This document shows positions 7,041-11,629 of a stretch of DNA of 11,629 nucleotides, piece by piece (the first letter of the stretch is position 1; every line of letters starts with the position of its first letter). Source of the stretch: Gemmatimonadota bacterium (GTDB lineage: Bacteria > Gemmatimonadota > Gemmatimonadetes > Gemmatimonadales > GWC2-71-9). The translations under genes and the position numbers were made by a program. The stretch covers positions 1-11,629 of the forward strand of contig JACZUR010000046.1 in NCBI GenBank assembly GCA_022573095.1. Reading direction: 5' to 3'. The notes under the pieces were generated by a model that was not told where the DNA came from, made no database searches, and saw only the letters and a program-made list of their open reading frames with translations.

Positions 7041-7981
7041 ACGCTGGTTTCTCTAGTCTGGGACCTGGAGCCGAGTTCGACAGAATAAGGCTGGTCTGGA
7101 ACAGGCTAGCGCAGGCAGCTGAGGGAGGAGGAGACGACTGTGCGATAGTACAGTTCGGGTCGGAAAAGATCGCGATATCGGTGGACTCGATGGTGGAGGA
7201 CACTCACTTCAGGGTTGGGTGGCTCGAACCCGGTGAGATCGGATGGCGTGCCGCCGCCGCTGCGCTTTCCGACCTAGCGGCGGTCGCAGCATCACCGCGA
7301 GGCGTCCTCGTTGCCCTGGGTCTCAACCCGGAATACCCGGAAGATTTCAGCGCAGAGATAATGAGCGGTGCCGCCGCAGCGGCTAAGGCGGTCCATGCGA
7401 AGATCTGGGGTGGCGATCTGTTTCGCTGCGACAAGATGATGTTGAATGTTACGGTCGTCGGCGGCATTGACGGGAAGGTGCTGAGGCGAGACGGGGCTTC
7501 GCCGGGAGACCAGCTCTACGTCACCGGACGGCTGGGTGGGCCGGCGCAGGCGCTGAACTCGTTTCTGGCGAAGGGGAGTCCCGAAGCTTCCGCTCGTGAG
7601 CGGTTCGCGCGCCCGGTGCCGCGAGTCGCCGAGGCGAAGTGGCTGAGGGACAGAGGAGCCACGGCGATGATCGATATAAGCGATGGGCTCGTAGCGGACG
7701 CTGAACACCTGGCGGCGGCGTCAGGTGTGAAACTGGTGGTGAACTATGAAAAAGTTCCTGTGCATCCGGCCGTCGAGAATCCCGACGCCGCTCTGGTGGG
7801 TGGGGAAGAATACGAGTTGTTGTTTGCTGTAGCGGGCGAGTCGGCCACTCTCAGCGCCGATTTCCGAGATGCATTCGATCTAGATCTCTCATGTATCGGC
7901 CGAGTCGAGCAGGGAAACGGCGTGCAGGTGTTCAAGGGTGGAGGGGCGGTGCAGATCCAGGGCGGCTATTTACATTTCTAG
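7037..7981 (+). CDS. thiL: Thiamine-monophosphate kinase
   Basis: Phosphorylates thiamine monophosphate with ATP to thiamine pyrophosphate, the last step of thiamine cofactor synthesis; belongs to the PurM/HypE/SelD-like ATP-binding superfamily. The 314-residue product has the normal length. Seen: EGGGDDCAIV (metal-binding Asp33-Asp34), SVDSMVEDTHFR, WRAAAAALSDLAAVAASPRG, WGGDLFRCDK, VTGRLGG, the FARPVPRVAEA motif, MIDISDGLVADAEHLA, GGEEYELLFAV and the C-terminal GGYLHF. The ATG overlaps the upstream stop (ATGA) and has its own Shine-Dalgarno AAGGA (7023-7027) 9 bases upstream. A plsC-type gene follows after 4 bases. No other thiamine gene is visible here. Confidence 0.95.
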   Translation: MNAGFSSLGPGAEFDRIRLVWNRLAQAAEGGGDDCAIVQFGSEKIAISVDSMVEDTHFRVGWLEPGEIGWRAAAAALSDLAAVAASPRGVLVALGLNPEYPEDFSAEIMSGAAAAAKAVHAKIWGGDLFRCDKMMLNVTVVGGIDGKVLRRDGASPGDQLYVTGRLGGPAQALNSFLAKGSPEASARERFARPVPRVAEAKWLRDRGATAMIDISDGLVADAEHLAAASGVKLVVNYEKVPVHPAVENPDAALVGGEEYELLFAVAGESATLSADFRDAFDLDLSCIGRVEQGNGVQVFKGGGAVQIQGGYLHF

Positions 7982-7985
7982 CGCG

Positions 7986-8714
7986 ATGCTCAGAACTCTC
8001 TGGTTCCTCACCAATCTAGTAATCTTCACGAGCTACTACGCCAGTGTCGCCGTCATCGCCGGATTGATCGGCATACGCGCGTGGAAGAGCGGTGTCTACG
8101 ATTGGTGCATTCGCGAGTGGTCTTTCAAACTCCTGAAAGCGGCACGCGTGCCTTACAAGTCCTCGGGCATGGACAAGATTCCCAAGGGACAGCCGGTGGT
8201 CTTCGTCTCCAATCACCAGTCCTGGTTTGATATCTTCCTGCTGGCCACGCAGTTACCGCAGCCCTCGAAATTCGTTGTCAAGAAGGAACTTCTCAAGATT
8301 CCGCTGCTCGGCCGCGCAATCAAATCGGCCGGCCACATTATCATCGACAGGCAAGACCGAACCAAGGCGATGGATGCTTACGAGAACGCCGCTGCCGCAA
8401 TCAGGGAGGGAGTGAACGCAGTCATTTTTGCGGAGGGCACACGAAGCAGAACCGGTGAATTGCTCCCGTTCAAGAAGGGACCATTCGTCCTGGCCGTGGC
8501 CGCCCAGGTTCCGATTGTACCGATCTACTGCGCGGGTACTTTCTCGCTACTGCAAAAGGGTAGCGTCCGCATTAGGCCCCAGCCCATCGCGTTGCTCGTG
8601 GGTGACCCGATTCCGACCGCAGGACTTGCATACGAAGACCGGCAGGATCTCCTGCAAAAAACACGTGCGGCGATAGAGGCGTTGCGCGTTGACTCCGCCT
8701 TGGCCCTCGGCTAG
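7986..8714 (+). CDS. plsC: 1-acyl-sn-glycerol-3-phosphate acyltransferase family protein
   Basis: Membrane-bound acyltransferase that adds the second acyl chain to lysophosphatidic acid, making phosphatidic acid for phospholipid synthesis. The 242 residues match the PlsC size. Seen: a hydrophobic N-terminal membrane segment (about residues 3-30), the catalytic block NHQSWFD (His77-x4-Asp82), KKELLKIPLLGRAIKSAGHIIIDR, the phosphate-binding FAEGTRSRTGELLPFKKG (Glu150 to Arg155), and VPIVPIYCAGT. The start at ATG 7986 was preferred to a GTG 48 bases upstream, which lies inside thiL, because the membrane segment begins right at this ATG. No clear ribosome binding site. Other acylglycerol-phosphate acyltransferases share these motifs, so exact acceptor specificity is inferred. 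Confidence 0.9.
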   Translation: MLRTLWFLTNLVIFTSYYASVAVIAGLIGIRAWKSGVYDWCIREWSFKLLKAARVPYKSSGMDKIPKGQPVVFVSNHQSWFDIFLLATQLPQPSKFVVKKELLKIPLLGRAIKSAGHIIIDRQDRTKAMDAYENAAAAIREGVNAVIFAEGTRSRTGELLPFKKGPFVLAVAAQVPIVPIYCAGTFSLLQKGSVRIRPQPIALLVGDPIPTAGLAYEDRQDLLQKTRAAIEALRVDSALALG

Positions 8715-8726
8715 GTTGAGCGCGCC

Positions 8727-10007
8727 ATGGGTACGATAATCGACGTTCATGCCCGCGAAGTTCTCGACTCGCGAGGAAATCCGACCGTAGAGGCCGAGGT
8801 TACGCTTGCGAGCGGCGCATTCGGTCGTGCCACCGTGCCGAGTGGCGCATCGACGGGTGAGCATGAGGCGGTAGAGTTGCGGGACGGCGACGAGAACCGG
8901 TATCACGGGCGCGGGGTGCTGGAGGCGGTAAAGAACGTAAACGACGTTATAGGACCCCGCCTCGAGGGTATGGCTGCCTCTGACCAGCTCGCTGTGGATA
9001 CAGAGCTGCTCGATATCGATGGTACACCGAACAAGAGTAAGCTCGGCACCAATGCGATGCTGGCGGTGTCGCTGGCTACGGCGCGAGCGGCGGCGGCCGA
9101 TTTAGGATTGCCGCTCTACAGGTATCTCTGCGGTCCCATGGCGCACATTATGCCCGTCCCGATGATGAACATTCTCAACGGCGGTGCGCACGCTCCCAAC
9201 AACGTCGACGTGCAGGAGTTCATGATAGTGCCGATAGGCACCGACGATTTCTCCGACGCGTTGCGGATGGGGGTCGAGGTGTTCCACTCGCTGAAGAAAG
9301 TGTTGAGCGATCAGGGACTCTCGACTGCAGTGGGTGACGAAGGCGGTTTTGCTCCGATGTTGCAGTCTAACGAGGCTGCACTCGAGGCGGTCATGTCCGC
9401 TATTAAGGCTGCGGGGTACGAAGCCGGCAGTGATATTTCGTTGGCGCTGGACGTTGCCGCGAGTGAGATGTACCAGGACGACGAGTACGTGTTCAAGAAA
9501 AGCGACGGGGCGAAACGCGGAGCGGGCGAGATGATCAAGTTGTACGAGGGGTGGCTGGACAAATACCCGATCGTCTCCATAGAGGACGGCCTCGCCGAGG
9601 ATGATTGGAGCGGCTGGACCGACCTAACGAAGGCGCTGGGAGACAGCATCCAGCTGGTGGGTGACGATCTCTTTGTGACCAACGTCGAGAGACTTGCCCA
9701 AGGGGTAGAAGAGGAGTGCGCCAACGCGATTCTGATCAAGGTGAATCAGATCGGGACGTTGAGCGAAACACTCAACTGTATCGAGATGGCCAAGGCGGCT
9801 GCGTTCGGCACGGTCATTTCACATCGGTCGGGGGAAACAGAGGATACGTTCATTGCGGACCTCGCCGTGGCGACGGGAGCCGGCCAGATCAAGACCGGCA
9901 GCGCGTCACGCACGGATAGAGTTGCGAAGTACAACCAGCTTCTCAGGATCGAAGAGGAGTTGGGGGCGGCAGCGCACTATCCCGGGGGAGATATATATCT
10001 CGCGTGA
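8727..10007 (+). CDS. eno: Enolase (phosphopyruvate hydratase)
   Basis: Converts 2-phosphoglycerate to phosphoenolpyruvate in glycolysis and the reverse in gluconeogenesis; Mg-dependent and cytosolic. The 426 residues are of normal bacterial length. Seen in order: REVLDSRGNPTVEAEV, VPSGASTGEHEAVELRDG, NKSKLGTNAMLAVSLA, PMMNILNGGAHAPNNVDVQEFM, TAVGDEGGFAP (Glu205), the metal-ligand strands ALDVAASE and SIEDGLAEDDW, GDDLFVTN, LIKVNQIGT (Lys338, the expected catalytic base), ISHRSGETED (His366), and the substrate lysine in QIKTGSASRTDR (Lys389). All catalytic and metal-binding positions expected from the E. coli and yeast enzymes are present. The stop overlaps the next start as GTGA, linking it to the DivIC/FtsB-like gene, a pairing common in many bacteria. 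Confidence 0.97.
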   Translation: MGTIIDVHAREVLDSRGNPTVEAEVTLASGAFGRATVPSGASTGEHEAVELRDGDENRYHGRGVLEAVKNVNDVIGPRLEGMAASDQLAVDTELLDIDGTPNKSKLGTNAMLAVSLATARAAAADLGLPLYRYLCGPMAHIMPVPMMNILNGGAHAPNNVDVQEFMIVPIGTDDFSDALRMGVEVFHSLKKVLSDQGLSTAVGDEGGFAPMLQSNEAALEAVMSAIKAAGYEAGSDISLALDVAASEMYQDDEYVFKKSDGAKRGAGEMIKLYEGWLDKYPIVSIEDGLAEDDWSGWTDLTKALGDSIQLVGDDLFVTNVERLAQGVEEECANAILIKVNQIGTLSETLNCIEMAKAAAFGTVISHRSGETEDTFIADLAVATGAGQIKTGSASRTDRVAKYNQLLRIEEELGAAAHYPGGDIYLA

Positions 10008-10309
10008 GAGGAACCCACGTGGCGGGTGTTGTGGTTGTGGTTGTGGGGTTGGCGTTCGGTGTCCTGGGTGGTGAATACAGCATGATCGACCGCTGGAAAC
10101 TGAACCAACAGGTTGACGCCGAGCGGGAACAGGTACGGCGACTGCAGAGGGAGATCGACAGCCTGACGGCCGTTGCCGACGCTCTGGAAAGCGACTCAGC
10201 TACCATCGAAAGAGCGGCCCGCGAAAACCTTGGCATGCTGCGCGAGGGGGAGATGTTGTATCGGGTCGAGGGGCCGGTTGACTCGGATTCGGTGGGGATT
10301 GTACAGTAG
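10004..10309 (+). CDS. DivIC/FtsB-like septum formation initiator protein
   Basis: Small bitopic protein of the FtsB/DivIC family, which joins the FtsL-FtsQ subcomplex of the divisome. The 101-residue product has an N-terminal transmembrane helix (about residues 6-22, starting with a run of six valines), then a charged coiled-coil (about 33-62, with heptad-like spacing in VDAEREQVRRLQREIDSL), then the family signature RAARENLGMLREGEMLYRV. Position directly after enolase is typical for this family. Two GTG starts are possible: 10004 overlaps the eno stop (GTGA), while the in-frame GTG at 10019 is preceded by GAGAGGA at good distance and would give a protein five residues shorter, starting right at the membrane helix. 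The stop runs straight into a heptad repeat tract. Confidence 0.88.
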   Translation: MRGTHVAGVVVVVVGLAFGVLGGEYSMIDRWKLNQQVDAEREQVRRLQREIDSLTAVADALESDSATIERAARENLGMLREGEMLYRVEGPVDSDSVGIVQ

Positions 10310-10356
10310 AAGGGAGAAGGGAGAAGTGAGAAGGGAGTAGGGAGCGGGGAGACGTG
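10308..10356 (+). repeat. Heptanucleotide tandem repeat (AGAAGGG-type, seven units)
   Basis: Seven adjacent 7-base units follow without slippage: AGAAGGG, AGAAGGG, AGAAGTG, AGAAGGG, AGTAGGG, AGCGGGG, AGACGTG. The first unit shares two bases with the TAG stop of the DivIC/FtsB-like gene. The strand is almost all purine. A shorter set of the same kind (AGCAGGG twice, 10646-10659) and another heptad pair (GTGCAGC twice, 10671-10684) lie between the two tRNA copies. Such tracts vary in copy number by slippage and may adopt non-B structure. No function is claimed. Confidence 0.85.
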
Positions 10357-10377
10357 CGGTGTCGGGGGGAGAGGAAT

Positions 10378-10419
10378 GGGTCCAACCCTCAAACCCTCTA
10401 GCCCTCAATCCCTCTTTTT
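10378..10419 (+). repeat. 42-bp leader repeat, copy 1, upstream of the interrupted tRNA
   Basis: A 42-bp stretch ending in TTTTT, three bases before the first tRNA copy. It matches 10702-10743 at 41 of 42 positions (C at 10404, G at 10728). Inside are four octads of the form xAxCCCTC (10383-10414), so the minus strand carries four GGG runs spaced by five bases, a G-quadruplex-type pattern. No -35/-10 promoter boxes are recognised in it, although its position before both tRNA copies suggests that the tRNA was duplicated with its leader. Confidence 0.85.
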
Positions 10420-10443
10420 CGTGGCCGAGTAGCTCAGCTGGTT

Positions 10444-10503
10444 CACGGCCGCGGCCTGTCGCCCGCGTCCGTGTCTTCAGTTCGCTTCGCTCACTTCCGA
10501 ATT
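10444..10503 (+). other. D-loop insert, hairpin-forming 60-nt element
   Basis: Lies exactly between GGTT and GAGC of the tRNA D-arm and replaces a single A. The first half folds as CACGG-c-CGCGG, an 8-base loop, CCGCG-t-CCGTG (10444-10473). The second half can pair TTCAGTTCG (10476-10484) with CGAATTGAG (10498-10506), one pair being G-T in the middle and one at the end. That second hairpin uses the tRNA's own GAG and so competes with the D-stem. It shares its start (CACGGYCG) and end pattern (TCGCTCxxTTCCGxxT) with the T-loop insert. No open reading frame or group I intron core is visible. Confidence 0.75.
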
Positions 10504-10538
10504 GAGCAGCGGAATCATAATCCGCGTGTCGGGGGTTC

Positions 10539-10616
10539 ACGGTCGGAGCGCTGCCGCGCTCGCCCGTGCGCTCACCTCGGGTCGCGCGCTTGCGCGGGCT
10601 CGCTCGGTTCCGCGTC
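10539..10616 (+). other. T-loop insert, hairpin-forming 78-nt element
   Basis: Lies exactly between TTC and GAGT of the T-loop. Very GC-rich. It contains a perfect hairpin GAGCGC-TGCC-GCGCTC (10546-10561) and CGCGC-GCTT-GCGCG (10583-10596), with GCCCG (10562-10566) and CGGGC (10595-10599) able to pair as an alternative outer stem. Its ends resemble those of the D-loop insert, counting the shared C before it. No open reading frame of useful length and no known intron core. Confidence 0.75.
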
Positions 10617-10701
10617 GAGTCCCCGAGGCTGATAGATTGTTGGGGAGCAGGGAGCAGGGAGCGATAGGTCGTGCAGCGTGCAGCGGTCGAGGGGAGTGGA
10701 G

Positions 10702-10743
10702 GGGTCCAACCCTCAAACCCTCTAGCCGTCAATCCCTCTTTTT
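10702..10743 (+). repeat. 42-bp leader repeat, copy 2, directly upstream of the intact tRNA
   Basis: Second copy of the leader at 10378-10419, displaced by exactly 324 bases and differing at one base. It ends in TTTTT directly at the first base of the intact tRNA, while copy 1 has three extra bases (CGT) before its tRNA. The single change (CCG for CCC in the third octad) breaks the run of four evenly spaced GGG tracts on the minus strand. Confidence 0.85.
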
Positions 10744-10817
10744 GGCCGAGTAGCTCAGCTGGTTAGAGCAGCGGAATCATAATCCGCGTGTCGGGGGTTC
10801 GAGTCCCTCCTCGGCTA
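10744..10817 (+). tRNA. tRNA with CAU anticodon (elongator Met or Ile2)
   Basis: Full cloverleaf seen: acceptor GGCCGAG with CTCGGCT (7 pairs, one G-T at the end), D-stem GCTC/GAGC with loop AGCTGGTTA, anticodon stem GCGGA/TCCGC with loop ATCATAA and anticodon CAT at 10778-10780, five-base variable region, T-stem GGGGG/CCCTC with loop TTCGAGT, discriminator A at 10817. CCA is not encoded (CTCC follows). An initiator tRNA is unlikely: there is no mismatch at the first acceptor pair and no run of GGG/CCC pairs in the anticodon stem. Elongator Met and lysidine-modified Ile2 cannot be told apart safely from sequence; the general look favours Met. Plus strand, convergent with the gene on its right. 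Confidence 0.93.
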
Positions 10818-10835
10818 CTCCATCCTTTCGTGTTC

Positions 10836-10859
10836 CCGCGTGTCGGGGCCGCTCCGACC
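10836..10859. repeat. Short echo of tRNA and insert sequence downstream of the tRNA
   Basis: CCGCGTGTCGGGG at 10836-10848 repeats tRNA bases 10784-10796 exactly (13 bases). It is followed at 10850-10859 by the reverse complement of GGTCGGAGCG, a 10-base string present at the start of the T-loop insert (10541-10550). Both short matches side by side suggest debris of the same rearrangement, though each alone could be chance in GC-rich DNA. Confidence 0.45.
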
Positions 10860-10866
10860 CCCATGA

Positions 10867-10886
10867 AGCCCGGATCGCTCCGGGCT
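10867..10886. terminator. Intergenic hairpin, possible bidirectional terminator
   Basis: Perfect 8-bp stem AGCCCGGA / TCCGGGCT around a TCGC loop. It lies between the plus-strand tRNA and the stop codon of the convergent minus-strand gene, 12 bases beyond that stop. No T-run follows on either strand, so it is not a classical intrinsic terminator; the role is inferred from position and symmetry. Confidence 0.45.
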
Positions 10887-10898
10887 CCATAACACGGC

Positions 10899-11629
10899 TT
10901 ACCTCCAATCGATCTCCCGATACTCGATCGAGTTCTTCCCACCTTCCCGTGTCGGTATCAATTCGGTATCGCTTACCACAACGGGACACCCGTCGGAACC
11001 GGTGGCGCCGAGCGTGATGAGCGCAATACTGGTATGCCCATTACCGGTAGCCATCCGCTTCACCGCAATGGCTCCACCGTCGGGAGAGAAAGCAACCCCA
11101 ACCTCTGAATCGGTGGTGTCGGTGAGTCTGCAGGCAACGACTGCGCTGAGATTGCTGAAGTCGAACAGATGCAGATCGAAGCCGCCTCCCCCAATCGGAG
11201 TTCCCCAGACCGCCACGCGATCCGCCGTAGGCGACCAGTCGGGATTGTCCCCGGTAACGTTCCTGAGTGGTGTGGACGAATTGATATCTGTGCGATCTAT
11301 CTGGTCGATGATTCCGTTCCCATCGGGATCGATATCGTATACGGTGACGATCCCACGCGAGCACGTGCCCTGCTCGCAGGAAAATGTGGTTCCCTCCTTA
11401 GCAACGAGACGTCTCGAGTCAGAGGCCCACGTCTGTGTCTGGACTCCGTTAGTACTTATCTGAATCGGGGCGCCGGTCGCAAGCGTCGCCTGATCCGTCA
11501 CGGGGCGGATGAACAGGTGAGGACCGGTTCCTCCGACGAAGTCAGTATAGGCAATCCAGGAGCCATCAGGCGATACCATGGGGCTCGCCTCTGAAGCAAC
11601 CGATACGTCGAATAGTTTGACTGCAGCGG
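10899..11629 (-). CDS. TolB/WD40-like beta-propeller protein, C-terminal part
   Basis: The frame is open from the right edge of the window (reads AAVKLFDVSVASEASP before the internal Met at 11577-11579), so the start lies outside; about 243 residues are visible. Repeated strands of the PD40/TolB type are clear: SPDGSWIAYTD, WASDSRRLVAKEG, NPDWSPTADRVAVWG and AFSPDGGAIAVKRM, each marking a propeller blade. Two cysteine pairs (CEQGTC, and CRLT with DGCPV) suggest disulfides and hence export. An insertion reading DIDPDGNGIIDQID resembles calcium-binding dockerin or thrombospondin-type-3 loops. Such proteins are common as secreted lipoproteins or parts of surface complexes; the specific role is unknown. 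It ends at TAA (10899-10901) beside a hairpin. Confidence 0.8.
   Translation of the reverse strand, partial: AAVKLFDVSVASEASPMVSPDGSWIAYTDFVGGTGPHLFIRPVTDQATLATGAPIQISTNGVQTQTWASDSRRLVAKEGTTFSCEQGTCSRGIVTVYDIDPDGNGIIDQIDRTDINSSTPLRNVTGDNPDWSPTADRVAVWGTPIGGGGFDLHLFDFSNLSAVVACRLTDTTDSEVGVAFSPDGGAIAVKRMATGNGHTSIALITLGATGSDGCPVVVSDTELIPTREGGKNSIEYREIDWR

Larger units (their letters stand above)
10423..10631 (+). pseudogene. CAU-anticodon tRNA copy interrupted by two inserts, probable pseudogene
   Basis: Three blocks match the intact tRNA downstream exactly: 10423-10443 (acceptor 5' strand, D-stem and GGTT of the D-loop), 10504-10538 (D-stem 3' strand, whole anticodon arm with CAT at 10516-10518, variable region, T-stem 5' strand and TTC), and 10617-10623 (GAGTCCC). 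Between them sit inserts of 60 nt (D-loop) and 78 nt (T-loop). The remaining 3' part has lost two bases and carries two changes relative to the intact copy: CGAGGCT where CTCGGCT is expected. The T-stem keeps only three of five pairs in register and the acceptor stem five of seven. With bacteria lacking a known tRNA splicing endonuclease, this is best called a pseudogene unless RNA data show otherwise. Confidence 0.8.

Noticed and set aside
9988..10001. Perfect 14-bp palindrome GAGATATATATCTC at the end of eno
   Set aside because: It encodes the conserved-type enolase C-terminus and is AT-alternating, so symmetry arises easily; no second copy or operator context was seen.
10308..10414. CRISPR array
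   Set aside because: The repeats are 7 or 8 bases long with no unique spacers between them; this is simple-sequence DNA.
10423..10631. Group I or group II intron in the tRNA
   Set aside because: The inserts are only 60 and 78 bases, far too short for such intron cores, and they lie outside the anticodon loop.
10196..10732. 178-codon minus-strand frame with an internal repeat (RGFEGWT twice)
   Set aside because: It runs through the tRNA copy, its inserts and both leader regions. The protein repeat is simply the translation of the duplicated leader DNA.

Overview
The window reads as a chromosomal stretch of a free-living, moderately GC-rich bacterium. Genes are tightly packed on one strand, GTG starts are common, and successive genes often overlap by a few bases. 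The mix (leucine-type dehydrogenase, a Minf_1886-family protein, a MEMO-family protein, a DivIC/FtsB-like protein, exported beta-propellers) would suit a lineage such as Gemmatimonadota, but nothing here fixes the taxon. TGA is an ordinary stop codon here: it ends several intact genes.

From 1 to 10309 one plus-strand series of eleven genes runs almost without gaps: the C-terminal part of a Glu/Leu-type amino-acid dehydrogenase, rpiB, glyA, a Minf_1886-family protein, a small zinc-ribbon-like protein, a MEMO/AmmeMemoRadiSam-B protein, bifunctional NAD(P)HX epimerase/dehydratase, an exported beta-propeller of unknown role, thiL, a PlsC-type acyltransferase, enolase, and a DivIC/FtsB-like division protein (twelve counting the partial first gene). 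Most are central-metabolism or housekeeping genes. The spacing suggests one or a few polycistronic units. The one visible lesion is in the MEMO gene: its normal N-terminus can be read from an ATG at 3137 with a good ribosome binding site, but an in-frame TGA sits exactly where the conserved glycine codon (GGA) of the AVAG-x-FYP motif belongs.

From 10310 to 10898 there is no protein gene but a dense mosaic of repeats and tRNA sequence. It holds GGGAG-type heptad repeats, a 42-bp leader present twice (41/42 identical), an intact CAU-anticodon tRNA (10744-10817), and upstream of it a second copy of the same tRNA split by two GC-rich, hairpin-forming inserts. One insert (about 60 nt) lies in the D-loop and one (78 nt) in the T-loop. 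Both lie directly after GGTT, both junctions read GGTTCACGG, and the inserts resemble each other at both ends. This is the most unusual feature of the window: either a tRNA pseudogene hit twice by a related mini-element, or a tRNA with intervening sequences of a kind not generally known in bacteria. Damage to its 3' half makes the pseudogene reading more likely.

From 10899 to the right edge, on the minus strand, lies the C-terminal part of a TolB/WD40-like beta-propeller protein, convergent with the tRNA genes. A perfect 8-bp hairpin (10867-10886) lies between them.
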